Shown: positions 1 to 8,122 of the stretch, piece by piece
How positions within the stretch are numbered: position 1 is the first letter of the stretch
How the letters are laid out: every line of letters begins with the position of its first letter
Assembly (NCBI GenBank): GCA_964621615.1
Contig: CAZUMW010000062.1
Coordinates: 1 to 19,592 of the forward strand
Reading direction: 5' to 3'
Length of the DNA stretch: 19,592 nt
DNA from: CAZUMW01 sp964621615
GTDB taxonomy: Bacteria > Desulfobacterota > WTBG01 > CAIYCZ01 > CAIRTM01
Made by a program: the position numbers and the translations under genes
Notes under the pieces: generated by a model
The model's input: only the letters and a program-made list of their open reading frames with translations
Told to the model about the DNA's origin: nothing
Databases searched by the model: none

Positions 1-112
1 ACACAGATAACTATTATGATTTTCTTTTTTTTATCTTTCATCAGCGATAAAACATCGTAACATAATGAAAGTGCTTTGCAGTCGAATTTTTTAGATCAGC
101 GTTTTTTTCGAG

Positions 113-133
113 CCATGCTATGTTGTAGCATGG
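113..133. other. Perfect 8-bp hairpin just past the arsG stop
   Basis: CCATGCTA at 113-120 pairs with TAGCATGG at 126-133 around a 5-base loop. It begins four bases beyond the stop codon of the last gene of the minus-strand operon. No T-run follows it on the minus strand (that side is A-rich), so it is not a canonical intrinsic terminator. It may protect the 3' end of the mRNA or pause polymerase. The rest of 1-136 holds AT-rich sequence with T-runs and no recognisable gene. Confidence 0.45.
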
Positions 134-136
134 ACT

Positions 137-832
137 TCATGAAAATTGAATATTAAAAATATATACCAGAACGTAATAAACACCCACTGCTATCAAAACT
201 ACAGCTGTTATCCTCCGAACCCAATATTCTGCTTTTGTAACGGTGTTGAATAATCGTCCGATATTTTTGACTCCCGCTAAAATCACCAAGGCAAACCCCA
301 GCACCGGAAGCCCTGTTCCGATACCGTACAGCAGTGGCAAAGCGACAGGAGAACTTTGTTTGATCGAAAGCGAAATGAGGCTGCCGAAAAAAAGGGCCGC
401 CGACACCGGACAAAAAGCAAGTGCAAACAAAACACCCAGGACGAAAGCTCCTGCAACCCCGCCTTGTCTCAGCCTTTCAGCAGTATCCTGAGAAACCGTT
501 AATCCCGAAAATGAAAAAGAAAATACCCCCAGCAAAAACAGACCGGTTACAATAAGCACAGGACCCAATACTTTGGGCATTGCTGTCTGTAGAAAATGTG
601 AAACCAAAGGAACGTTTAACAGCGAAGCACTGATAAGGCTGCCGAGAGCCGTATAGGCCACCGCACGGCCCAGTGTGTATGCAATGCCTGATGAGAAAAC
701 CGCAACTGTGCGATCCCCGCCTTTCACAATATAAGACACCGCTGCAATGTTTGACGCCAGCGGACAGGGGCTCACCGATGTCAGAATGCCCAGCCAGACA
801 GCTGAAATTACCGGAATAGAGGACAAATCCAT
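137..832 (-). CDS. arsG: ArsG-like efflux permease (CcdA/DsbD-type membrane protein)
   Basis: A 231-residue inner-membrane protein with about six hydrophobic segments. Two Cys-Pro motifs in symmetric positions, SPCPLA near residue 22 and FCPVSAALFFG near residue 140, are typical of the CcdA/DsbD/LysE-like fold, in which paired membrane cysteines act on thiols or bind soft metals. Members of this branch beside arsE and arsF are known as ArsG, the proposed efflux permease for trivalent aromatic arsenicals in Shewanella. The identification rests on family resemblance plus the preceding ArsF-like and ArsE-like genes. The start overlaps the stop of the ArsF-like gene by one base, so translation is probably coupled. 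It is the last gene of the arsenic operon. A plain CcdA-type electron carrier feeding the periplasmic ArsF-like thioredoxin is the main alternative. Confidence 0.75.
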   Translation of the reverse strand: MDLSSIPVISAVWLGILTSVSPCPLASNIAAVSYIVKGGDRTVAVFSSGIAYTLGRAVAYTALGSLISASLLNVPLVSHFLQTAMPKVLGPVLIVTGLFLLGVFSFSFSGLTVSQDTAERLRQGGVAGAFVLGVLFALAFCPVSAALFFGSLISLSIKQSSPVALPLLYGIGTGLPVLGFALVILAGVKNIGRLFNTVTKAEYWVRRITAVVLIAVGVYYVLVYIFNIQFS

Positions 833-1311
833 TACAGATCCTTAAGATATTTTTCTGTTTCTGTTTTTACATAAGTGAAGAATGCGTCTTCATTGTTTAA
901 ATGCTGCCATACTTTTTGCAGGTTTTTCCATTTGACCTGCTTGCCGTCCTTATATTCGACCAGAACCAGAGATCTGGTCACCAGCTGATACTTCTGGATA
1001 AAATGTTTATTTTCAGGCTTGTCTACATTGACTGTCTGAAAAACCAGGGTTCCGTCCTTGAGCTGTTTGTCAAAATACGTCTCAACAGCCTCTCGTGAAT
1101 ACTTCTCTATGGTTCTGCAGCTGCCGCAGCGGAAGTTGCCGTGAAAATAATACGCCTTGACATGGGCATCCGCGCCGCTGACTTCCCCGGAAGCGGCGGG
1201 CGTAGCGGCCGCCGACGGCTTCCCTTCAAAAAATTCATGAGTACCCCAGACAGCACACCCGGCCAGAATTACAACCATCATTATTTTCTTTGTTTTTTTC
1301 AGCAACAACAT
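832..1311 (-). CDS. arsF: ArsF-like membrane-anchored thioredoxin-fold protein
   Basis: 159 residues: a basic N-terminus, one hydrophobic anchor or signal at about residues 9-24, a low-complexity Ala/Ser linker, then a thioredoxin-like domain with a CGSC redox pair (Cys62, Cys65) after YYFHGNFR. This matches the ArsF family, described as a partner of ArsE in reducing nitro-aromatic arsenicals. The biochemical role is known only from that family. The start ATG follows GGGAGGATCGAA, a good ribosome site lying inside the end of the DGC-domain gene, which it overlaps by 13 bases. The gene ends in overlap with the ArsG-like permease, so DGC, ArsF and ArsG products are likely made in step. The cysteine pair probably faces the periplasm and could exchange electrons with the cysteines of the ArsG-like protein. 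Confidence 0.72.
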   Translation of the reverse strand: MLLLKKTKKIMMVVILAGCAVWGTHEFFEGKPSAAATPAASGEVSGADAHVKAYYFHGNFRCGSCRTIEKYSREAVETYFDKQLKDGTLVFQTVNVDKPENKHFIQKYQLVTRSLVLVEYKDGKQVKWKNLQKVWQHLNNEDAFFTYVKTETEKYLKDL

Positions 1312-1733
1312 TTCGATCCTCCCGTGTTATCGGTTTTTTCGCCTGATTGCACCGCGCAGGTCGAAGTAACCCTGTCCCGAACCGTTTGTTTCACCGTGTT
1401 AAGCATTTCATTGTTCGTAGTACCATCAAATGCACACTTTTCAAAGCCGAGCTCGGTCACGACAACATGATGCGTCAAAGACAGTTGCGCTCGCTCCATG
1501 GTTTTCTGTGTGCAGCCTTCTGGGCAGCCGTCAATACCCACAACCTGTTTGCCGGCCTGTGCCATTGCAATCATGCTTTGAACATTGCCGCCGATAGCGG
1601 CAAGGCACAGCATTTTTGCTACGCCCTCCTGTTGCAGATCAACAGCAGCCTGATTGGCAACCTGCCCCACGTTAGCAGCGCCTGAGCAGGTAAATACAAG
1701 GATGTCACCCTGTGAACAGCAGTCGTTTGACAT
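1299..1733 (-). CDS. DGC-domain putative zinc-binding protein
   Basis: About 144 residues with a small alpha/beta domain carrying the DGC signature (Asp68-Gly69-Cys70, then Cys74, in GIDGCPEGC), which names Pfam family DGC. Other cysteines lie at the N-terminus (Cys5-Cys6), Cys16 and Cys43, and the chain ends in three consecutive cysteines. No signal peptide is visible, so it is probably cytoplasmic. The function of this family is not established; the cysteine content suggests binding of zinc or a soft metal or metalloid. I chose ATG at 1733, with AGGAGG 11 bases upstream; a TTG at 1742 sits only two bases from that site. The gene lies between the ArsE-like and ArsF-like genes, which are normally adjacent, implying a role in the same pathway, perhaps as a thiol-arsenic chaperone (inference). 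Confidence 0.75.
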   Translation of the reverse strand: MSNDCCSQGDILVFTCSGAANVGQVANQAAVDLQQEGVAKMLCLAAIGGNVQSMIAMAQAGKQVVGIDGCPEGCTQKTMERAQLSLTHHVVVTELGFEKCAFDGTTNNEMLNTVKQTVRDRVTSTCAVQSGEKTDNTGGSKCCC

Positions 1734-1748
1734 AGAACTCAAAGCCTC

Positions 1749-1979
1749 CTATGCGATAATTTTTTTTATATCCTCAACGCTTAACACCTTCCCCGCGCTT
1801 TTAACCTGCCCGTCAACTGCCAGGCCCGGGGTAAACATCACTCCTGCGCTGGTGATCTGATTGATGTCCTCAACCTTGCTTACCTCGGCGCTGATGCCAA
1901 GTTCATCCAGCGCCTTCTGCGCGTTTTCCATCAGTGTTTTGCATTTCGGGCATCCTGTTCCGTAAATTTCAATTTTCAT
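1749..1979 (-). CDS. arsE: ArsE-like mini-thioredoxin
   Basis: A 76-residue protein, the compact thioredoxin fold sometimes called redox-active disulfide protein 2. The CPKC pair (Cys10, Cys13) sits near the N-terminus after a first beta strand, and a cis-Pro region (TPGLAVDG) lies near residue 50. No signal peptide is present, so it acts in the cytoplasm. The start has an excellent ribosome site, AAGGAGGT, in the 16-base gap after the RND pump gene. Proteins of this size and motif are the ArsE partner of ArsF in the arsEFG system for nitro-aromatic arsenicals. The same fold is also common beside metal permeases, so the specific ArsE assignment depends on the downstream ArsF-like and ArsG-like genes. 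Confidence 0.7.
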   Translation of the reverse strand: MKIEIYGTGCPKCKTLMENAQKALDELGISAEVSKVEDINQITSAGVMFTPGLAVDGQVKSAGKVLSVEDIKKIIA

Positions 1980-1995
1980 AATCTGCCTACCTCCT

Positions 1996-4900
1996 TCATG
2001 TTTGAATATTTTTTGGTTTATTTCTTGCTGATGCCATGGCGTAGATGCAGGGCATCAGAAACAGCGCCACCAGAACCTCCATCAACAATCCTCCAATAGC
2101 GCCGACAGCCATAGGCTGAAGCAGATCGCCGCCTTCGCCCAAATTCATTGCCAACGGAACGAAACCCGCGATGGTGCTCATGGTCGTCATCACACGCGGC
2201 CGGAACCGGATGGCCGCGGCATTCCGGATGGCTTCCACAGGAGGCTTACCCTCATCAACACGCAATTGCTCGGCAAATGAAAGCAGGAGTACACCGTCGT
2301 TGACAGTGGCTGAGATCACGATAAGCACGCCGATGGCTACGGTCGCACCGATGGATAAGCCTGTGACGTAAAGCCCGCCCACCATACCGATCAGGCAGAC
2401 AGGCACGCAAATGATTATGAAAACTGGCAAGCGCAGACTTTCAAACTGCACAGCAAGGACCACGAATGCGAAAAAAACCGCAAACATAAGGATCAATCCC
2501 GCAGTGTATTTCATCTCTGCCATCATTTGGGCCTGTCCGCCCATTTCAAAAAACACACCGCGCGGGGCGCCGAGTGCGCGAACAGCTGTTTCGGCCCGGC
2601 GGATCGCTTCCCCCACGCTGATGCCGGCGGCATCAGCTCGGACCACAACCTGTTTGGCTTGATCGTCACGTATAATTTCAACAGGACCCACGGACCGGCG
2701 CACCTCCGCCACATCGCGCAGGTAAAATTGACTGCCGGCCGCGTTTTCGATGATCAGGCCTTCCAGGTCTTCCTTGCCTGTAATTTCGCTTTCAGGCACC
2801 ATGACCCGGATATCGTAATACTCCGAACCCTCGCGGTATTGGGTTGCGATATCACCATGCACAAGGGATCGAAGGGTCTCCGCGATTTTCCGAACAGAAA
2901 TACCGAGAGCCGATGACCGGGCCCGATCAATGTGAATACGAAATTCGGGCTTAGTCATGTCCATGGAGATGTTGACCCCTGTAAGTCCGTTCACATCCCG
3001 AAGCTTTGCCGCTGCCTGCTGCGCAAAGGCATAGATAGAGGGAACATCCGGGCCTTTTATCTGCACCTCCACCTGCTGTTCGCCGATCTTGCGAATGCCC
3101 TTCATCTTCCTGTGCATAACCGGTATCCTGGCGCCGGGAGGCGCGATCTTCCCGATCAATGGCCGGAGACGTTCGATGAATTGATCGGTGCTTTCCCGGC
3201 GTTCGGTTCTGGGAAGGAGTTGGATATCGACTTCCCCTTCATGCGCGATCTCATACGTATAAAGCCCCCAGACCTTTCCGCCTGCAAGGGTGAAGTAACT
3301 CTTGACCATTGGATCATCGGCGATTCGTTTTTCGATTTCCGCGAGGATCGTGTTCACTCGCTCCACGGATGTCCCGGCGGGCATTTTAACCTTTGCCATG
3401 ACCCGGCCGTCGTCAATTTCGGGTAAAAATTCCGAACCGGTGTGTTGCAAAAGCGGTACAGCTGCTCCAAAGACTCCAAACGCGATGAGAACAACCAACC
3501 ATCGCAGCTTCAATACCCGGTCCAGACACCAGCCATAGGCCGCAGTTGTTTGCCGGTTGACGATAAGAAAAAGGCCGCCCAAACCGCCTTCTCCTTTTGG
3601 TGCAGTCGACCTTCGAAGGATACGATCCATTAAGAGCGGCGTTATTGTCCAGGCGACAATCAGGGAGAGGACAACTATACCGGCAATCACCATCACCAGT
3701 TCTTTAAATAAAAGCGCCACCAAACCCGGAACCATCAAAAAAGGCAGCACAAGGGCCAGAAAGGACAGGGTGGCGGCCAGAATCGGTACACCGACCTCTT
3801 TTAACCCGCGCAGTGCGAATCGGGTCTCACCTGCCTGTTTCAACCGCGTGATGTTTTCGACAACGACAATGGAATTGTCGAGCACCACGCCCATGGCTAC
3901 GACCAGTCCGCCCAGAGAGAAAATATTTAATGAAAAATTCGCCATGCGCATGAGCACAAAGTTCGCCACAAGCGTCAACGGCAGGACGATGATCATAACT
4001 ACGATCTGCCGCCACTGGCCCAGGAATATATAGGTGACCAGCACGACAAGAATGCCGGCCAGAATGGCCGAATCACGAACGCTGTTGATGGCCGCTGTTA
4101 CATAATCGCCCTGGTTTTCCACTACCCCGAACGTAATATCGGGCGGGATTTCGTCGCGAAGCGCTTCAAGTCGTTCCTTAACGCGCCGGGACACATCCAC
4201 CGTATTGGCCTCGGCCTGTTTGAGGATATTAAATTTAACACAGTTACGGCCGTTAAAGCGGGTGATCACGCGAACCTCTTCGTGGGAGTCCTCAATGCGT
4301 GCAACATTTCGGAGATAAACAAGCTGGTCACCGTTTCGAGCCACAACTACGTTTCGAATTTCATCGAGTGATTCAAATTCACCCATGGTGCGGGCGATGA
4401 TCTCCCGGGATTCCACGGTAACACGGCCTGCAAAGGTCTCACGGTTCTCCTCATACAAGACGTCCGCAATACGCCCGGGGCTCAGACCATAGGCAAGCAA
4501 ACGCTCGGGGTCCAGATGCACCCGGATTTCACGTTCCAGGCCTCCCACAATCTCGACCCCGGCCGTGCCTTTGACCGTAACAATGCGGTCTTGAAGCCAG
4601 TTGTCCGCCCATTCCCGAAGCCAGACCAGATCGCGTTTATCCGACGAGATCGCCACCTCCATGACCGGAAGTTGGGAGGGGTCCGCCTTGATGATGACCG
4701 GAGGGTCCATGTCGGGCGGCAATTGTCGCGCCACACGGCCCATGGCCGCAATTACATCCTGATATGCAACCTCCACCTCCACGCCGTATTCGAAGTTGAC
4801 TAACAGCGTGTACATCCCTTCAATGCTCGATGATTCAATGTAATCCAGATAATCGACCGTTGAAAGCACCCGCTCGAGGGGATCGGCGATATTGGTGTCG

Positions 4901-5076
4901 ATTTCTTCTGGCGTAGCCCCCTGCCACCAGATATGAATTTTGATCATCGGGTAGGTGATCTCGGGCAGGTAATCTACATCGAGCCGGGTCAGACTGAACA
5001 GGCCGATAATAAAGACCGACAGGGCCAGAACCCCGGACGCGATGGGACGTTTCAGCGCGGCTTGTGTAATCTTCAC
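1996..5076 (-). CDS. RND-family efflux pump, inner-membrane permease subunit
   Basis: 1026 residues, the usual length for an AcrB-type proton-driven pump. It shows the duplicated architecture: a first membrane helix at about 10-30, a large periplasmic porter domain, membrane helices at about 335-500, a second periplasmic domain, and a final helix bundle at about 860-1010. The TM4 proton-relay motif reads VLDNSIVVVEN, with Asp400 followed by Asn401 where AcrB has two aspartates; the TM10 counterpart reads VNDGVLLLSF. Both variants resemble other hydrophobe/amphiphile RND branches more than AcrB or CusA. Substrate cannot be read from sequence. The start overlaps the adaptor stop as ATGA, and the outer-membrane factor is just upstream, so all three pump parts are co-encoded. 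Its place between arsenic genes suggests export of an arsenic species or of arsenic-induced metabolites (inference). Confidence 0.9.
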   Translation of the reverse strand: MKITQAALKRPIASGVLALSVFIIGLFSLTRLDVDYLPEITYPMIKIHIWWQGATPEEIDTNIADPLERVLSTVDYLDYIESSSIEGMYTLLVNFEYGVEVEVAYQDVIAAMGRVARQLPPDMDPPVIIKADPSQLPVMEVAISSDKRDLVWLREWADNWLQDRIVTVKGTAGVEIVGGLEREIRVHLDPERLLAYGLSPGRIADVLYEENRETFAGRVTVESREIIARTMGEFESLDEIRNVVVARNGDQLVYLRNVARIEDSHEEVRVITRFNGRNCVKFNILKQAEANTVDVSRRVKERLEALRDEIPPDITFGVVENQGDYVTAAINSVRDSAILAGILVVLVTYIFLGQWRQIVVMIIVLPLTLVANFVLMRMANFSLNIFSLGGLVVAMGVVLDNSIVVVENITRLKQAGETRFALRGLKEVGVPILAATLSFLALVLPFLMVPGLVALLFKELVMVIAGIVVLSLIVAWTITPLLMDRILRRSTAPKGEGGLGGLFLIVNRQTTAAYGWCLDRVLKLRWLVVLIAFGVFGAAVPLLQHTGSEFLPEIDDGRVMAKVKMPAGTSVERVNTILAEIEKRIADDPMVKSYFTLAGGKVWGLYTYEIAHEGEVDIQLLPRTERRESTDQFIERLRPLIGKIAPPGARIPVMHRKMKGIRKIGEQQVEVQIKGPDVPSIYAFAQQAAAKLRDVNGLTGVNISMDMTKPEFRIHIDRARSSALGISVRKIAETLRSLVHGDIATQYREGSEYYDIRVMVPESEITGKEDLEGLIIENAAGSQFYLRDVAEVRRSVGPVEIIRDDQAKQVVVRADAAGISVGEAIRRAETAVRALGAPRGVFFEMGGQAQMMAEMKYTAGLILMFAVFFAFVVLAVQFESLRLPVFIIICVPVCLIGMVGGLYVTGLSIGATVAIGVLIVISATVNDGVLLLSFAEQLRVDEGKPPVEAIRNAAAIRFRPRVMTTMSTIAGFVPLAMNLGEGGDLLQPMAVGAIGGLLMEVLVALFLMPCIYAMASARNKPKNIQT

Positions 5077-6185
5077 GGGTGTGCTCCCTTTCCGATCTCA
5101 GGGCCGCTGCTCGCGGAGGAGGCTGAAATCCGCACAGCGGCCCCGTCCTTGAGCGTCTCGTTACCAGCAACCACTACCAGTTCGCCAGGGTTTACCCCTT
5201 CAATAATTTGGATGAAGCCTTCCCGTTCAATTCCTGTTTTGACCTTCCGGACCCGGGCCTTGCCTTCCTGGAAAACGAAGACAAGGCTCTCGCCTTTGGG
5301 GTTGGCCAGAACCGCGCCCACCGGCACTGTGGTTGCATCACGAACATGGTCAGTCGTGAGTCCGATTCGGGCAAACATGCCGGGAACCAGTTTCGGATTG
5401 TTGACGATATCGGCCTCAACAGTCTGCGTACGAGTAGTTCGGTCCAACTCCGGGTAGACACGAATCACCTCACCCTGAAACACCTGACCTGCATAAGCGT
5501 CGATACGGACCTCCAACGGCGCGCCTTTCTGCACCTGTCCGGAATGTGCCTCGGGCACCGCAAAACGCAGCACCAGGCTCTGCGGAGAAAAAATTTCCAC
5601 AAGATTTGCTCGTGGGGACACGTAGTTACCTTCGGCAATCCAGACCCTGGCAACAATGCCGTCCCACGGTGCCGTGATTTTATAATCGGCTGCTTGTGTC
5701 TCTGCAGACGCTAACGCAGCTCGCGCTTGTTCGAGATTCGCCTTGGCGATGTCGAGTTGATCTCCGGGCACGGCTCCGCCTTCCACGAGCCGACGGATAC
5801 GGTCGAATTCGTCCTTTTGTTTGTTCAACTCCTCAAGGGCCGACCTGACCGCCGCGTCGACCCCATACTTGCGTCCAACCAGCACCAGCGTCTGATTCTT
5901 AGCAACGATGTCCCCTTCCCGCACAAAGCACTCCACCACAGGGCCTTCTGCCGGCGATGCCATGACCGCGACCTTTGTGGGTTCGATCACACCCGTCAGG
6001 CGAACAACGCTTTCCATGTCCTGTTTGATAGCTGGTTTGACCGCAACCAGAGGCGGTTTCTTTTCTGTGCCAAATTGCCTGCCCGGCGCATTAGATTCTT
6101 TATGCCCTGCCAGTGTAAGCCACAGAGCACAGGCAAGTCCGGCAATAACAACAATAACTGTCAGGAATGTACGTTTCATTTTCAA
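5073..6185 (-). CDS. RND efflux periplasmic adaptor subunit (membrane fusion protein)
   Basis: 370 residues. An N-terminal hydrophobic segment (about 5-26) serves as anchor or signal. Two lipoyl half-motifs flank a helical hairpin rich in Glu/Gln/Lys (about 115-165), followed by the beta-barrel and membrane-proximal domains ending in GNETLKDGAAVRI. This is the HlyD/AcrA-type adaptor that bridges the inner-membrane pump to the TolC-like channel. Its start overlaps the end of the outer-membrane factor gene by four bases, and its stop overlaps the pump start as ATGA, so translation of the three is tightly coupled. No clear lipobox cysteine is visible, so it is probably held by the N-terminal helix. 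Nothing in it hints at a metal site. Confidence 0.9.
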   Translation of the reverse strand: MKMKRTFLTVIVVIAGLACALWLTLAGHKESNAPGRQFGTEKKPPLVAVKPAIKQDMESVVRLTGVIEPTKVAVMASPAEGPVVECFVREGDIVAKNQTLVLVGRKYGVDAAVRSALEELNKQKDEFDRIRRLVEGGAVPGDQLDIAKANLEQARAALASAETQAADYKITAPWDGIVARVWIAEGNYVSPRANLVEIFSPQSLVLRFAVPEAHSGQVQKGAPLEVRIDAYAGQVFQGEVIRVYPELDRTTRTQTVEADIVNNPKLVPGMFARIGLTTDHVRDATTVPVGAVLANPKGESLVFVFQEGKARVRKVKTGIEREGFIQIIEGVNPGELVVVAGNETLKDGAAVRISASSASSGPEIGKGAHP

Positions 6186-7591
6186 TGGGTTTCTCCAATG
6201 GCCAGCCGGTACAGGGCCACAGCGGTTCCATAGTCGGCCAAAGCCTGGTAAAAATTTGTCTGTGAATCAAGCATAGCCGACTGGGCATCCAGCACATCCG
6301 TAATAGAACCTTTTCCCAGATTATACTTTAATTGTTCGATTCGTAAGCTCTCCTCGGCTTGATCAACGGAACTGCGGTTTGCTTTGATCCGCTCGCGGCT
6401 CGAATGGATGTCCAACACCGCAGTCTCAACTTCCAGGTGGATTTGCAGTTCGAGTTTACGCAGCCGCTCCCGAGACGCCGACAAACGGGCAAGTTCCTGA
6501 TTAATCCGGGCGTTGGTCAACCCACCTTCAAAGATCGGCACAGATAGAACTACCCCGGCATTGCCCACGTCCTCGTCCTCTCCTGATCCGGCAACCCTTC
6601 CTCCATAGCTTCCGACAAAGGAAAGCGTGGGCAGGTGACCAGCCTTCGCCACATCCACGCGCCTGGCCTGGGCCTCGAGTTCGGCCCTGGCTCCCATATA
6701 GTCGCTTCGGCGTTTCAAAACATCCGGGAGAAGTGTTTCCGTGGAGCGAACAGGAAATGGTTCGAAAACGAGCTCCCCCTGAATAGAAATAAGCTCCGGA
6801 TCATCCTCCAGCCCCAGCAGGTTCGCCAGCAGTCGTTTTTCAATGGCCAAAATATTTTGTTTGCGTACCAGGCGTTGCTTGAGATCGGCAAGCCGGACTT
6901 CCGTTCGAAGCAGGTCTACCCTGGCTGCTTTCTGTGCCGATAATAATGCTTTAACCTGTCGGTGTTGGGCTTCCATGGCACTGGTCGAAAATTCCAGTGA
7001 TCGAATCGCTTCACGCTGCCCGAGCATCGCATAAAATGTGCTGGATACATTGAAAACCAATTCCTCGCGTGTGCGGGCCAATCGCTGTGTTTCAGCACTT
7101 TTGAGAAGTTTGCTGGCGGCAATTTCACTGATGATACGGCCTCCGGTAAAAAGGGGCAGTTCCAGGACCAAATCGCCACGATATATCTCGCTGTCGAAGA
7201 TGCCCGGTTCACCGTTGTAACGGGCCTGGACCAGGCGCTGATCATCGAGGTAAACTCCATAATCACCTACCGCCTTGAGCGTTGGCCATCGCTGGGCCCT
7301 CGCTGCATCCAGGCTCGATCCGGCCGCCGACACATCCCACTGCGTAGCGGCAATTTCGGGGTTGTTAGTCAAAGCGATCTGAATGGCTTGTTCCATGGTC
7401 AGGGGCCCCTGAATTGAAATGGCTGGGGCTCGATCCGGTGTGGGCGCGGGATTAACGGGAAGCGGCGGAATTGTACGATACGACACTGGTGAATATGGAT
7501 CCGTCGGATGTATGAAGGCGCACCCCGTCAACCCCATGAATGTGATTATCACGACAACGAAAAATTTCTTCAGACCGAGCAGATTATTCAT
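6182..7591 (-). CDS. TolC-family outer membrane efflux lipoprotein
   Basis: 469 residues. The N-terminus has a hydrophobic signal followed by LTGC, a lipobox predicting a lipidated cysteine near residue 24, as in CusC/OprM-type factors. The two repeated outer-membrane-efflux domains follow, each a long helical coiled-coil stretch (the EQAIQIALTNNPEI motif at about 87-100 begins the first; LARLSASRERLRKLELQ lies in the second). The C-terminus, YGTAVALYRLAIGE, is typical. It forms the outer-membrane exit duct for the pump encoded downstream. The start codon is preceded by GCAGG immediately adjacent and GGAG farther upstream, so the ribosome site is not ideal and the exact start is less certain than the gene. 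Confidence 0.88.
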   Translation of the reverse strand: MNNLLGLKKFFVVVIITFMGLTGCAFIHPTDPYSPVSYRTIPPLPVNPAPTPDRAPAISIQGPLTMEQAIQIALTNNPEIAATQWDVSAAGSSLDAARAQRWPTLKAVGDYGVYLDDQRLVQARYNGEPGIFDSEIYRGDLVLELPLFTGGRIISEIAASKLLKSAETQRLARTREELVFNVSSTFYAMLGQREAIRSLEFSTSAMEAQHRQVKALLSAQKAARVDLLRTEVRLADLKQRLVRKQNILAIEKRLLANLLGLEDDPELISIQGELVFEPFPVRSTETLLPDVLKRRSDYMGARAELEAQARRVDVAKAGHLPTLSFVGSYGGRVAGSGEDEDVGNAGVVLSVPIFEGGLTNARINQELARLSASRERLRKLELQIHLEVETAVLDIHSSRERIKANRSSVDQAEESLRIEQLKYNLGKGSITDVLDAQSAMLDSQTNFYQALADYGTAVALYRLAIGETH

Positions 7592-7683
7592 CCTGCATTA
7601 TGTCTCCGTACGAAAGTCTGTTCATGCGAGCCAATGTGCGTTCTCCATTCAATACTAAAAAAAGGCAGGGGCCAAAGCCTCAT
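7592..7683 (-). terminator. Weak possible attenuator between trx-like and tolC-like genes
   Basis: Just after the thioredoxin-like stop, the minus strand reads AGGC, ten bases, GCCT and then seven T residues. The four-base stem is short, so it would end transcription only partly, but it lies where the pump genes begin and could lower their expression relative to the upstream ars genes. No convincing separate promoter is visible in the 92-base gap. Confidence 0.22.
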
Positions 7684-8076
7684 CTAAATATTCTTTTCTA
7701 TAGCAGCCTTAACTGCTTCCCTCGCAGGCACATACCCCATGCTGGCAACCTGACCGTCTATCAGTAAAACCGGGGTCATGAGCCAGCCCTCGGCATCTGC
7801 CTTGTGCTTGCAGGGCATGAGCATATCGTCCAGCGCCTGCGACCAGCCGACAGACGCCAGTCGATGTACGGCATCCCAGTCAATTTCAATACCGGCCCAC
7901 CCAGCGATGTCATGCGCGCTGCCGGTCCGCCCGAACCTTTGCGCCGCATCGCTGCTGCAGGCAATCTTTTTCACATCCGCTTGCAGGCCGAGCTCACGCA
8001 TGGCTTCAAGCGTGATCTCATGCAACAGCCGGCAGCGCGGGCAGGGTGGCTCAACACCGATAATGGTGATGTTCAT
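7684..8076 (-). CDS. Thioredoxin-fold protein with CPRC motif
   Basis: 130 residues starting MNITIIGVEPPCPRC. A beta strand leads into the redox pair Cys12/Cys15, and a thioredoxin-like cis-Pro region appears late (MTPVLLIDGQVAS at about 101-113). The spacing between the two is longer than in mini-thioredoxins, filled by an insert with Cys37 and a PCKHK motif. I chose the ATG at 8076 because GGAGAGG stands upstream; the frame is open further but would run into the cytochrome gene without family resemblance. No signal peptide is visible. It lies 46 bases after the multiheme cytochrome gene and is probably co-translated with the arsenic genes. The partner is unknown; reduction of arsenic-thiol intermediates or of the ArsC disulfide are possible roles (inference). 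Confidence 0.78.
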   Translation of the reverse strand: MNITIIGVEPPCPRCRLLHEITLEAMRELGLQADVKKIACSSDAAQRFGRTGSAHDIAGWAGIEIDWDAVHRLASVGWSQALDDMLMPCKHKADAEGWLMTPVLLIDGQVASMGYVPAREAVKAAIEKNI

Positions 8077-8122
8077 GACGAATCCTCTCCATTGCACACA
8101 TGAAATCGTATAATCCTGTTCC

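Noticed and set aside
4933..6276. Several 80-170-codon frames opposite the RND pump and adaptor genes
   Set aside because: They are antisense shadows of strongly supported genes, without recognisable domains.
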